Positions 34,760 through 45,800 of a stretch of DNA of 64,000 nt are shown one piece after another; the stretch's first letter is position 1; each line of letters starts with the position of its first letter. A program made the position numbers and the translations under genes. This stretch comes from Aurantiochytrium sp. KH105 (Eukaryota; Sar; Bigyra; Thraustochytrida; Thraustochytriidae), in contig BGKB01000071.1 of assembly GCA_003116975.1 (NCBI GenBank), forward strand, positions 1 to 64,000, written 5' to 3'. The notes beneath the pieces are model-generated. The model made no database searches. It was not told the DNA's origin and worked only from the letters and a program-made list of their open reading frames with translations.

Positions 34760-35998
34760 ATGCACGCAACCAACGCGATGAAGTTGCTTGCCATGGTCGC
34801 TGCTGTCCTTGTGGCGACCAGCGACGCCTGCGGCCTCAAAAACAGTGAGCCTTGCAAAGCCGAAATTCCCTGCCGCGGCGGTCTCACTGCCATCGATGGT
34901 ACATGCCAACCGTGCGGAAGCAGTGACCAGCCCATTTGCCCCGAACCCAATACTCTTGCGTGCCGTGGTGCAACAATCGATATCGATGGCACGTGCGCCC
35001 CTTGTGGAGGCAAAGGCAAGCCGCTTTGTGCAACGAGCCAGCCGTGCAGCTCGGGTCTCGCCCCGAATCTCAAGGATGGTCTCACCTGCTCCCCTTGCGG
35101 CGCTCAAAACCAGCCCATGTGCACCGGCGAGAATGAACTTAGCTGTGACCCGCTGTACACGCCGAGTGTTGATGGTTCGTGCGTCAAGTGCGGTTTCGAG
35201 ATCTTCAAAACCAAGGAGCAGTTGGCCCAATGCGCAATCACGGGACATTACCTCGCCGAAGAGTTTGATGGCGGCTCCGCAGAGGCAGCGAACCGGATGG
35301 AGCTCGGCAAGCAGCAAGTTACCCTCACCTTTACTCCCCTTGGCAAACCTGGAGAGGTCACCGACTACATTGTCACGAAAACCAATACCAACACCCTCGC
35401 AAGCACCACCGAGGACGATCACTTCAAGAACATTGATGCAAAGCCGATGCTCTTCTCACATGAAGAAATTGGCTTCAAGTTTCCCTTTTACGGCCGTGTC
35501 ATGGAAAACTTTTGCATCAGCCCGCAAGGTTTCGTCTCTTTCGTCGACAAGGACTCGCTGTGCAAAAACGATGTTCTCGAAGCCGACAGCGACAGTCTTC
35601 TGCGGCTGCACTATAACCAACCGCGGGTCAGTGCATATTTTGCCAAGTGGAAGCCGGCGGACTGCTCTGCGAAAGACAGGCCCAATGGATGCGTGCGAAC
35701 CTTTCTCGGCAAGCGCGAAGAAGACAACGTTGCTTTCCTCAAGGTCTTCTATTCGCAGGTCACGGATTACGACGAGCCCTCGACCATTCGCCCGCAGTTG
35801 ACCCTCTTGATTCACGAGGACGGCTTGATCCAGATCAGATACCCGTGGGGCCAATCTGGTTACAGCAACGGCGTCGTCGGGCTCTCGCCCATTACGGATC
35901 GTTTCCAGGGCAAATACGCCGACCAGGTTTCCTTCACCGTCGAAACCTGCTACAATGGCTTCACGGCTCAGCCCGACGGCACCTGCGCGCGAGACTAA
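34760..35998 (+). CDS. Secreted Cys-rich protein with plexin/nidogen-like beta domain
   Basis: 412 residues. The start MHATNAMKLLAMVAAVLVATSDAC is a typical signal peptide, so the protein is probably secreted or enters the endomembrane system; ATG 34760 was chosen for this, and an internal Met at 34778 is also possible. Residues about 25-145 hold repeated Cys modules of the form GTCxPCGxxxxPxC, three or four in series. The C-terminal two thirds is cysteine-poor and contains IGFKFPFYGRVMENFCISPQ followed by GFVSFVDK and SYFAKW-like text, a pattern reminiscent of the extracellular beta-sandwich of plexin-domain-containing (TEM7) and nidogen-type proteins. That similarity is by eye and tentative. 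It ends with another CYNGFTAQPDGTC module. No transmembrane helix after the signal, and no GPI-type tail. Function unknown. Confidence 0.8.
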   Translation: MHATNAMKLLAMVAAVLVATSDACGLKNSEPCKAEIPCRGGLTAIDGTCQPCGSSDQPICPEPNTLACRGATIDIDGTCAPCGGKGKPLCATSQPCSSGLAPNLKDGLTCSPCGAQNQPMCTGENELSCDPLYTPSVDGSCVKCGFEIFKTKEQLAQCAITGHYLAEEFDGGSAEAANRMELGKQQVTLTFTPLGKPGEVTDYIVTKTNTNTLASTTEDDHFKNIDAKPMLFSHEEIGFKFPFYGRVMENFCISPQGFVSFVDKDSLCKNDVLEADSDSLLRLHYNQPRVSAYFAKWKPADCSAKDRPNGCVRTFLGKREEDNVAFLKVFYSQVTDYDEPSTIRPQLTLLIHEDGLIQIRYPWGQSGYSNGVVGLSPITDRFQGKYADQVSFTVETCYNGFTAQPDGTCARD

Positions 35999-36691
35999 TG
36001 TATTTGTATTTTGCTCTCTAACGTATCCAAACTCACGCGTTAGCAGAAGTTACGCTGATAAAAAGTCATTCATACGTTTTTTCTAATGAGCCTACTACGC
36101 ATCGCATCACTTGCCTTGCTTGCTTGCTTGCTTGCTTGCCTGCTTGTATAAACAGCGTCCTTGACTTACTCGTCACCTTGAAATTGGGGAGCTCAAGCGA
36201 ATCTTCGTAAACTTGTACCCTAACCCTTTTAGAAAATCCGGTTTCTCATCTACATGGTTTGGGTTTCCAGTTCGTGGGTGTACTTTCGATGTACAACACT
36301 ATTCAAACTCGGATTAATTGTAGTGTCGGAAAATTGTGTGGGGGCTCTGAAGGAAGTTTGTTCGCTCTTTCAAGCTTGCGCTAACTTCGTTCAAGGTGCA
36401 TCTTGCCGCTAATCGTCCATTCTACCCCCTTCGTTTTGTCCCGCTCGAAAAATAGAAATGCCTTGCAAACGTGCAAAGACCCCCCCTTGGAGAATGTCCC
36501 CACTGTTATCCCATCTATCGAGCTTGGAAAGAGGGGGGCGCAGAACGGACTCTGCCGTCGAGGTTCCCCCGAAGGGGGGCGCACGCATCATCCAAAGACA
36601 CAGACTCAGAGTGTGCGCGCGCAGCACGTGCAGGAGCGCGAGGAAGACCAGGAGAAGTTGCAAATCGGAAAAGCGAGAGGTGGAGAAGAAA
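35999..36691. other. Intergenic region with CTTG repeat
   Basis: Carries a (CTTG)n microsatellite at 36115-36146. The downstream reading frame is open from 36458, but the first 78 codons have no recognisable features and the conserved-looking protein begins at 36692, so I treat this as leader and promoter. Confidence 0.4.
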
Positions 36692-39052
36692 ATGGCGGCG
36701 ACCAATAGCAACGCGCGCTACTTCAAGGTGGACAACCTGACGCGACAGCAGGAGCAAGCCCACCTCAAGGCGAACAGGCAGGTGCGCAACTTTGGCCGTC
36801 TCGACGAGACCAAGATTGAAGAGCTCGCCAGCGGAAGCCTCGACCACTCGGAGGACCCGAACCAGCTGCTCAAGAAACGCAGACCGTGGCGACTTCAGCG
36901 GTTCCTCACGGAGCTCATCCAGACCGAAGGCGTCGTGTTCGGTACGAAATCGTATGCTGGATATAAACTGCGTGTGCTCAATGGCGGCGTGGAAACTGTG
37001 CTTGGTCGCGACTCGCACGGCTCCCTTGGACACTTGCTGCAGACTGCCGTGCACCAGCTCAACGGCCGCGAGGCAGCATGGTGGGAAGACTTTCGTCTTT
37101 GGAAGTCTCTTCTCGGCACCAGTCTCATCAACCTCCTGCCGGATCGCCCATTTGCCCTCTACATTTACTCCAAAGACCCTGTCGGTGACGACGTCCCCAT
37201 TTACTATATGGAGCTCGAGATCAATGGCGACACGGACAGACATGTTCTTCTCTGGGAGCTAGACCAAGTTATGACCGAGGCAAACAGATTTGCCCGTCCT
37301 CACGAGGGTTCTCGCGCCTCGGAATACTGCAGTGCCTATCAAAAGGTCTACTTTTACATGAACTGGGAAGAGAATGCACCTCGCCGCGTTGTGCGTGCTG
37401 TCGTCAGCGATTTGCCAAAGCACGAAAAGGAAGTCTGGGACGACTGGCTCGCTGAGCGTCACGAGGATCATTGGTTTGATGCCGTCATTGCGATCATCGT
37501 GATTGCGCTGTCAACACTACTCTCCTTCTCGCAGGTTCTGAATCAGCCCGTGATTAGTCTCATTGCAGGTGTGGTCGTGGCCGGCATTGCAAGCGAAGAG
37601 TGGATGCCGCCGCAGACGGTCCTTCTCGGTGCCATTGCGCGGTTCTATGCCAACGAGTCGCTCAGTCTTCGCATGTACTATCGCACCGACTACAGTCTCT
37701 CCATCAAGAGTGTGCTCATTTCCCTGCTGGCTTCCATCGCCGAGGTCTCCGACATCTTTGTTGGCGAAGACCCTGCATGCATGCTTCCATCCAATTGTAC
37801 TGTCAACGCTACGGAGTGCGAGGCATACTTGCAGACCAACAACAACACCGCATCCGGCCTCGTGGACTATTTTGACACCGCATTTGAGCCCACGCCCTGC
37901 AATTGCTGTTCCTTCAACAACCAGGACTTTCTCTTGGCCATTGCAGCTTTGATCAACATATCGCTGCTTCTCCACACCGCATTTTCCGGTGTCTATGGCT
38001 CGTTTAGTCACTCTGACTTTCCTGCACAAACCTCGTACTTTCCCAAGATCTACGTCGAAAAGACGGGTTACTTTCGTCAGCTTGTCATGGACTGCCGTCC
38101 CGTCGAAGAGTTCTGCTCCGTGTATCGTCCTCTGCTGCACTGGCAGCGTGGCGTGCAGAACCGTTTTCTCGGTGATGCAGTTGATCTCAGTGCGCCTGGC
38201 TCGCCGCCCTCGATGATGTGCTACTGGCTTTCGAGTCCAGCAAGTGCCTTGATGGCACAAAAGTATCTCGTGTATGGCATCGTCGATATTCCTGTCTTCC
38301 TGCTCCCTCTGGCTATTGTTGAGCAAGCCTTTGCTCTTTTGGGAGGCCTGCTAACCATCCTCTTTGATATTCCCGTCACGCTTGCCCTCTTTCTCGTTCT
38401 TTGTGTCAAGAAAACAGGCCTTATTCCACGTTCGCTCGTTCGTGTCATGGTGGCGGCCTGCATGCACATTTACGATCCAATTCAGCTCATGCTCTATGTC
38501 CTCGACGCCTATAATGGTCTTGTGGCTGTCGCGCTTCACCTCGATACGCTCGAGTGCCGGGGTCGCTCCACCGCACGTCTCTTTCGTTGGGCCCTCATTC
38601 AGTCTGTGCGCACAGGACGCTCCTCGAACCACTCGTGGAAATTTGGTGATCACATCTACGATGACGGTTACTATCGCTGCTCGGATTGCATCATTGTCAA
38701 TCCGCGCACGCCCAAGCTGGGCATGATCGAGGCCAACAAGCTATTCTACAAGCGCCACAAGCTTCTCTGGACAACAACGAATGGCGTTCGCTATGTGAAT
38801 CCCTGTCTTTCGTGCGGGGACAACACCGTGTCACGTCGCTCTTCGCTCATTCGTCAGGTCAGCCATCAGAGCATGCTCAATCCTGACGATATTCCTGATG
38901 TAGAGCTCGAACACGAAGAAGACGACAACGATGACGATGACGATCGCGATTCGCGTTTCGATGAGGATGGCGATGCAGGTCTTTATGGCACGGGCGGCAA
39001 CTTTGTCTCTGCGGTCGACGCTTTTACCGACTATTCTACCCGTAAACAGTAG
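36692..39052 (+). CDS. Multipass membrane protein of unknown function with paired CxxC motifs
   Basis: 786 residues; no family recognised. A soluble N-terminal part (1-258) is followed by hydrophobic segments at about 262-280, 286-300, 336-353, 411-432, 526-550, 552-572 and 582-612. The loop between the third and fourth (355-410) carries several cysteines and N-glycosylation sequons (NCT, NAT, NNT), so it probably faces the lumen or exterior. After the last helix come two CxxC pairs, CSDC (663-666) and CLSC (705-708), which could form a zinc knuckle. A strongly acidic D/E tail (about 735-755) follows. ATG 36692 (MAATNSNARYF) was preferred; an in-frame ATG at 36458 would add 78 residues of arginine-rich sequence. 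The intact 864-codon frame and normal codon pattern argue that this is a real gene. Confidence 0.8.
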   Translation: MAATNSNARYFKVDNLTRQQEQAHLKANRQVRNFGRLDETKIEELASGSLDHSEDPNQLLKKRRPWRLQRFLTELIQTEGVVFGTKSYAGYKLRVLNGGVETVLGRDSHGSLGHLLQTAVHQLNGREAAWWEDFRLWKSLLGTSLINLLPDRPFALYIYSKDPVGDDVPIYYMELEINGDTDRHVLLWELDQVMTEANRFARPHEGSRASEYCSAYQKVYFYMNWEENAPRRVVRAVVSDLPKHEKEVWDDWLAERHEDHWFDAVIAIIVIALSTLLSFSQVLNQPVISLIAGVVVAGIASEEWMPPQTVLLGAIARFYANESLSLRMYYRTDYSLSIKSVLISLLASIAEVSDIFVGEDPACMLPSNCTVNATECEAYLQTNNNTASGLVDYFDTAFEPTPCNCCSFNNQDFLLAIAALINISLLLHTAFSGVYGSFSHSDFPAQTSYFPKIYVEKTGYFRQLVMDCRPVEEFCSVYRPLLHWQRGVQNRFLGDAVDLSAPGSPPSMMCYWLSSPASALMAQKYLVYGIVDIPVFLLPLAIVEQAFALLGGLLTILFDIPVTLALFLVLCVKKTGLIPRSLVRVMVAACMHIYDPIQLMLYVLDAYNGLVAVALHLDTLECRGRSTARLFRWALIQSVRTGRSSNHSWKFGDHIYDDGYYRCSDCIIVNPRTPKLGMIEANKLFYKRHKLLWTTTNGVRYVNPCLSCGDNTVSRRSSLIRQVSHQSMLNPDDIPDVELEHEEDDNDDDDDRDSRFDEDGDAGLYGTGGNFVSAVDAFTDYSTRKQ

Positions 39053-39326
39053 TAACCTTCTCATCTTTGTTCTTTCACTTTAACGTCCGGCGGGTGAAAT
39101 CAGTGCATTCGAATACAGCAATCATAAACCAGTGCAGGTCTTTGGCAGCCACTGATGACAATAGGTTTGGCAAGTTTTCGCCTTAAGTTCTCCAAAAATT
39201 CTTCAGAGATGTCTGGCTTTGGTTAGAATTGCAGATGTGGGATTACCAATTGGTCGACAGTGCAATACTTCTTCGTGGAACTTGATGGAGCAAAAGGGGC
39301 GACATTTGGAAATGTCAGCGTCTTGG

Positions 39327-42300
39327 TTAGGTAGAGCTACAACTAAGTTTTGCTTTTGCTTCGCTGGCATTTAGAAGAGACGGAAAGCGCTCGCAAGTGC
39401 GCTGCACTGCCTCCTCAGCGCCCTGTCTTCGGAGTATAACTTTGACGGACGAGTTGAAAGCGAGATTCCAAAGAGCTCCGCATGCGTTTTTCTGCACGGT
39501 TTCACTTCTGGGATGTGCGCCCATAGCCGCGATGATCTCTTTGCCGACCTTGAGCTCTTGCCCGAGGATCTCCTGGTTGCGATCGTCGACTGCGAGATTC
39601 TCAAGCGCAGCGCAGGCGTTGATCTGTACCCTTTCGTTTGTTAGATGCTCGCGCATAGCCGTAGCGATCTCTTCGCCGACCTGCTGCTCTTGCCCGAGGA
39701 TCACCTTGTTGCGATCGTTGACTGCGAGATTCTCAAGCGCGACGCAGGCGCGGATCTGAACACTTTCGTTCGTGAGATGCTCGCGCATGGCCGCGACGAT
39801 CTCTTTGCCGACCTTGAGTTCTTGCCCGAGGATCTCCTGGTTGCGATCATTGTATGCGAGACCCCAAATCGCAGCGCAGGCGCGGATCTGTACACTTTTG
39901 TTCGTGAGATGCTCGCGCATGGCCGGACGATCTCTTTGCCGACCATGAGCTCTTGTCCGAGGATCTCCTGGTTGCGAGCGTTGAGTGCGAGATTCTGAAG
40001 CGCAGAGCAGGCGCGGATCTGAACACTTTTGTTCGTGAGATGCTCGCGCATGGCCGCGGCGATCTCTTTGCCGACCATGAGCTCTTGTCCGAGGATCTCC
40101 CGGTTGCGATCGTTGACTGCGAGATTATGAAGCGCAGCGCAGGCGCGGATCTGGACAATTTTGTTCGTAAGGTGCTCGCGCATGGCCGCAGCGATCTCTT
40201 TGCCGACCATGAGCTCTTGTCCGAGGATCTCCTGGTTGCGAGCGTTGACTGCGAGATTCTCAAGCGCAGCGCAGGCGCAGATCTGAACACTTTTGTTCGT
40301 GAGATGCTCGCGCATGGCCGCGACGATCTCTTTGCCGACCTGCTGCTCTTGCCCGAGAATCACTTCATTGCGATCATCGACTGCGAGAATCTGAAGCGCG
40401 GCGCACGCGTTGGTCTGGACACTTTCGTTCGTGAGATGCTCGCGCATGGCCGCGACGATCTCTTTGCCGACCTTGAGCTCTTGTCCAAGGATCTCCTTGT
40501 TGCGATCACTGACTGCGAGATTCCAAAGCGCGGCGCACGCGTTGGTCTGGACACTTTCGTTCTTGAGATGCTCGCGCATGGCCGCGACGATCTCTTTGCC
40601 GACTTTGAGCTCTTGCACAAGGATTTCCCTATTACGATCACTGTCATATGTAACAGCAGGAACAAATGAACAAGCTGCTGCTTGAAGGTCTTCATGGTCG
40701 CGAAACGCTTGAAACATTTCGATTGCAATGCTGCCAAGATCATGCTCTTGAATGGACGCAACACGAAAGGAGGTACCCGAAGATCCAGACAGAGCAAACC
40801 GGAGTACCCACAAAGCCTTAGCTAGAATTCCGGGATCCGTGCTGTGCTCTAAGATCCTTCTTGTGCTCAAAATGATACCTCGAGAAAGTGCCTCTGCACG
40901 CAGTCCATCTCCGGCATCAGCATTGTGCTCCTGTTCGAGACTAATCCGAAGTGTATCTAACGTGCGCAAGAGATTGCCCGTATCCTCGGATAAGTCGCGG
41001 ACAAGACCTTGCACAAGCTCAATGCTGGCATCTTCGATAACATTTCGACCACCGCGACTTCGCATAACTACTGACACCAGCCCACGAATGAGTCTCGTTG
41101 ACCGACGAACATTCGTGCGACCTTCGAAAGCTCTGAGAATCTCGGAAGCACGTGGACGGTCTTGCGGATTATGCTCCCAGCACTTTTCCATCAAACGCAC
41201 CACCCACAGACGAACATCAACCTCATCTGAAATGAGAGGTCGTTCCGTTCAGGACTCGAGTCTCCAGGTCTGAGATCGAGCATACGCTGTGCTCAAACGG
41301 CGATTTGCCATGGTAGACTTCCCACATGACAATGCCAAAGGCATAGATGTCCCCTCGCGTCGTCCATCGAATAGGCGCTTGCAGAACTTCGGGTGCCATG
41401 TAGGCGGGGGTGCCAACAGATGAGATAGTGTCGGCGATGCTGCTGTTAGCCTCGACCTGTGTGGCGAGGCCAAAATCTGCTAACTTGACGAGACCGACAT
41501 CTCGGCTCAGCATAACGTTGGCTGGCTTAAGGTCTCGATGGACAATCAAGTTTCCGTGAAGGTACTCGAGGCCACGAGCGATACCGCGCAGAACGGCTTC
41601 CTTTTCATCGAGGGACAGTGCTAATGTCGCCGCGTCAGCCTCGCTCTCGCACAAGAGGTCGTCGAGCGACATGTCGCACTTGTCCATGACGAGATGGAAG
41701 CGGTTCTCAATGATGCATGTTCCTAGCAAACACACAATGTTGGCATGCTCGAGACCATTCCAGCTCGCGGCTTCACGCATGAGCGCCTGCTGTTCGCGAA
41801 ATTGCATACGACGACCATTTGGCTTGACGCGTTTGATTGCCGTCTCGACTTCGGAACCATCATCGCGCTGGAAAACGCCAAGAACGACTTGGCCGAACTG
41901 ACCTTCACCGAGGACCTGCAAAGAGGCCTTGATAAAGGCTTGATCGCTGCTGAGCGAAGCGGCCTCAAGCTCTTCTGCTTGGACAAGACTACGTGTAAGA
42001 CGTTCCATAGCTCGCCTCTGATGGCGAGTGCCGAGCTGGCCCTCGAGAACCGCGTTTATGTCGTTGTTGGGGTTTTCTTGAAGAAACGAGATGACCTCTT
42101 CTGGGTCGTCGTCAAGTAGCCCACGTTCTTGCAGCAATTCAAGCACACGAAGCAAGTCATTACGTGCATCTTCGTCGTTGTCTGCCTCTTCATTAAGTGC
42201 TTCGTCATCGTTTGTTTCCTCCTCATCGTCATGTTGCGTTCCCGAGAGTTGGCGCAACTGCAGATCAAGTTGACAGAGATGAGTACACGTTTGAAGATGC

Positions 42301-42606
42301 AGCTCGGCTTCGGTCAGCGCTTCTACGAATGGCTCTGGCTTGGAAAAAGAGACGAGCCTTTGCAGCGAGTCCTCGGCGCGCATTGTCGCCAAAGTAAGGC
42401 TTCAGAAGGTCGAGAAGGTCGCGCAGCTCCGCTTCGAGCTGAGTCGCGTCAATGCCCGCGGCGTGCTGTTCGAGGCGAGAGGCGAACTGCTCAAGCACGG
42501 TCTTTAAATGCGCTGTCTTTCGCTTGCAGACCACGGCATCCTCCAGCAGGGATGCGCCGTCCCGCGCCAGCTGCACCACGAGCGCTACGCCGGAGATGGC
42601 GTCCAT
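39327..42606 (-). pseudogene. Frameshifted 4HB-kinase-ARM repeat gene (paralogue of 42867-46277)
   Basis: Homologous end to end with the divergent gene at 42867-46277, but split over three frames by three small lesions: one extra base at about 42321-42326, two missing bases at about 41237-41246 (after RVLNG), and one missing base at about 39921-39930. The first frame (from ATG 42606, MDAISGVALVVQLARDG) encodes the helical N-terminus. The second encodes a complete-looking kinase domain: LGEGQFGQVVLG, TAIK, VHRDLKPAN, LADFGLAT and YMAPE are all intact. The remainder encodes nine ARM-like 44-residue repeats, very similar to each other at DNA level, ending at the stop at 39327. The lesions could be real pseudogenisation or assembly/sequencing errors; coding similarity on both sides of each lesion is high, so decay would be recent. 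Confidence 0.8.
39400..40640 (-). repeat. 132-bp tandem coding repeats (ARM-like units)
   Basis: Nine consecutive 132-bp units encoding the pattern ILGQELKVGKEIVAAMREHL followed by TNESVQ and ACAALxNLAVNDRN. Neighbouring units here are far more alike than the corresponding units of the plus-strand paralogue, which suggests recent homogenisation or expansion. Confidence 0.9.
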
Positions 42607-42866
42607 CGTCTCTCCTTTTCTCTGGATGCTGGTTTGTCCTGACGGCACGTGCTACGCAAGCCCACTCACTTGTTCGGCCAAGTACAGCACTTGTAGTATT
42701 TTGCTTATCAAATACCTAGTGCACACCCCTTGGTCACCGCTGATGATGAAAGGCGGCTTTTCATCACGCGTTTACGCAACAGGCCTAGGCCTAGGGCCTA
42801 GGGCCTTAGTAAAAGGGCAAGAGAGGAGAAAGGAACAATCACCAAACGAAGGCGGAACTTCATCCA
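42607..42866. promoter_or_regulatory. Bidirectional promoter between the divergent kinase-ARM paralogues
   Basis: Only 260 bp separate the two divergent start codons (42606 and 42867), so both genes probably share this promoter. It contains an aggcctaggcctagggccta palindromic cluster at 42781-42808, 60-85 bp upstream of the plus-strand ATG. A related taggcctaggccta palindrome occurs at 47116-47134. Confidence 0.5.
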
Positions 42867-45800
42867 ATGGACACGTTCTCCGGCGCAGCGCTCATGCTGC
42901 AGCTGGCGCGGGACGGCGCATCCCTGCTGGAGGATGCGGTGGCCTGCAAGCGAAAGACAGCGCATCTAAAGTCCGTGCTCGAGCAGTTCGCCTCTCGCCT
43001 CGAACAGCAGCACGATGCGGACATAGACGCGACTCAGCTCGAAGCGGAGCTGCGCGACCTTCTTGACCTTCTGAAGCCTTACTTTGGCGACAATGCGCGC
43101 CGAGGCCTCGCTGCAAAGGCTCGTCTCCTTCTCCAGGCCAAAGCCATTCGTCAAGCGCTGACCGAAGCCGAACACCATCTTCAAACATGTCTTCAACTCT
43201 GTCAACTTGATCTGCAGCTGCACCAGCTTTCAGGAACGCAACAAGACCACGAAGACGAGGCGCTTGCCGAAGAGGCAAAAGACGACGAAGATGCAAGAAA
43301 TGATCTTATTCATGTGCTCGAGATGCTGCAAGAGCGTCAGCTACTTGACAACGACCCTGAAGAGGTCATCTCGCTTCTTCAAGAAAACCCCGACATCGAC
43401 ATAGACGCGGTTCTCGAGGGCCAAATCGACTCTCGCTCTAATCGTCAAGCTCTGGAACGCCTTACCCTCAGCCTCCTTCACGCAGAAGAGCTTGAGGCCG
43501 CTTCGCTCAGCAGCGATCGAGTCTTTATTAAGGCCCCTTTGCAGGTTCTCGGTGAAGGTCATTTCGGCCAAGTTGTCCTTGGCATTTTCCGGCGTGATGA
43601 TGAATCGGAAGTAGAGACGGCAATCAAACGCGCCAAGCCAAATGGTCGTCGCATGCAATTGCATGAGCAACAAGCACTCATGCGTGAAGCAGCGAGCTGG
43701 CGTGGTCTCGAGCATGCCAACATTGTCTGTCTGCTTGGAACCTGTATCATTGAGAACAGCTTCCATCTCGTCATGGACAAGTGCGACATGTCGCTCGAGA
43801 ATCTCTTGTTCATGTTTAAGGCTGACGCAGCGTCGTCCATGAATCCTGACGACCAAAAAGCTGTTCTACGAGGTGTTGCTCGCGGCCTCGAGTACCTTCA
43901 CAGCAATTTGATCGTCCATCGAGACCTCAAGCCATCCAATATTCTGCTGAGCCGCGATCTTGGTCTTGTCAAGCTAGCAAATTACGGGCACGCCACGCAG
44001 GATGAGGCTAGCAACAGCATCGCCGATACTGTCTCATCGGTTGGCACCTCGGCCTACATGGCACCCGAAGTTTTACAGGCGCCTGCCCGATGGACAACGC
44101 GCGCGGACATCTACGCTTTTGGCATTGTCATGTGGGAAGTTTACCATGGCAAATCTCCATTTGAAGAGAATGCTCCTTCCGTCTCAGATCTAGAGACTCG
44201 AGTGCTTAACGGAGAGCGACCCGTCATTACTGATGATATTGGGAGTCATCTGTGGATTGCCTCGTTGATGGAAAGGTGCTGGAAGCATGATCCACAAGAC
44301 CGCCCACGTGCTTCCGATATTCTCAGGACTCTCGAAGCTCGCACCAATTCTCGTCGGTCAACGCGACTCATTCGTGGCCTGGTGTCAGTGTTTTCTCGAA
44401 GTCGCGGCGGTCGAAACGGCGTCGAAGATCCCAGCATCGAGCTTGTGCAAGGTCTTGTTCGCGAATTGTCCGAGGAGACGGGAAATCTTACGCGCACGTT
44501 GGACACACTTAGCGATGTCTTCGAGCAGGAATATGATGCCAAGAATGGTGATACATTGCGTGCGAAGGCTCTTTCGCGAGGGATACTTGTGAGCATAAAA
44601 CGGATCCTGGAGCACAGCACGGATCCCGGCATTCTTGCAAAAGTGTTTTGGGTACTTCGCTTCGTACTGTCCGGATCATCAGGTGCCTCGTTTCGTGCCG
44701 CGGCCATTCAAGAGCATGGCCTTGGCAGTATTGCAATCGAAATGTTTCAAGCGTTTCGCGATCATGAAGATCTCCAAGCAGCAGCTTGTGGGTTTGTTAT
44801 AGCTGCTTCGTACGGCAGTAGCCGCAACTGTGAGATCCTAGGACAAGAATTGCAGGTAGGCAAGGAAATTGTCGCGGCCATGCGCGCGCATCGCCCAAGC
44901 GAGAGCGTGCAAACTCACGCATGCCGAGCTGTTTCCAACCTCGTTGCTTTATCTGACTGCAACCAGGCGATTCTCGGGCAGGAGCTCAATGTCGGCAACG
45001 AAATCGTTGCGGCCATGCGCGAACATCTCACGAACGAAAGCTTCCAGATCAATGCCTGCGCAGCGCTTTGGAATCTCGCAGTGTTTAACGACCGCAACAT
45101 GGTCATCCTCGGGCAAGAGCTCGGAGTTGGCAGAGAAATCACCGCAGCCATGCGCGAGCATACTACAAACGAAGCTGTGCAGGTCACTGCCTGCTCAACG
45201 CTTGCGTGTCTCGCAGTCAACGACCGCAATTGTGTGATCTTTGGTCAAGAGCTCAAGGTCGGTAAGGAGATCACCGCGGCCATGCGTGCACACCCCGGGA
45301 GTGGAACTTTGCAAGAGAAAGCATGCTCGGCACTAGGGTGTATCGCAGCCAACGACAGCAACAGAGCAGTCCTTGTTCAGGAGCTCAAGGTCAGCGAGGA
45401 GATCGTTGCGGCCATGCGCGAGCATCGCGAGAACGCAGCTGTTCAAAATGTCGCATGTCTGCTTCTTGGGTGTCTCGCTGATAACAATCTAAACTGTGCG
45501 ATTCTTGGGCAAGAGCTCAAGGTCGGCAAGGAGATCGCCGCAGCCATGCGTAAGCATCCCACGCACGAAATCTTACAAGCAAATGCTTGCGCAGCACTTT
45601 TGAATCTCGCTGACAACGATCAGAATTGTGTAATCCTGGGACAAGAGCTCAACGTTGGAAAGGAAATTGTCGCGGCCATGCGCGCACATCCTCAAGGGGA
45701 AGGCGTGCAGGAGAAAGCATGCGGCGTTCTTTGGTGTCTCGCAGCCAACGATCGCAACAAGATCATTCTCGGGCAGGAGCTCAGGGTCGGTACGGACATT

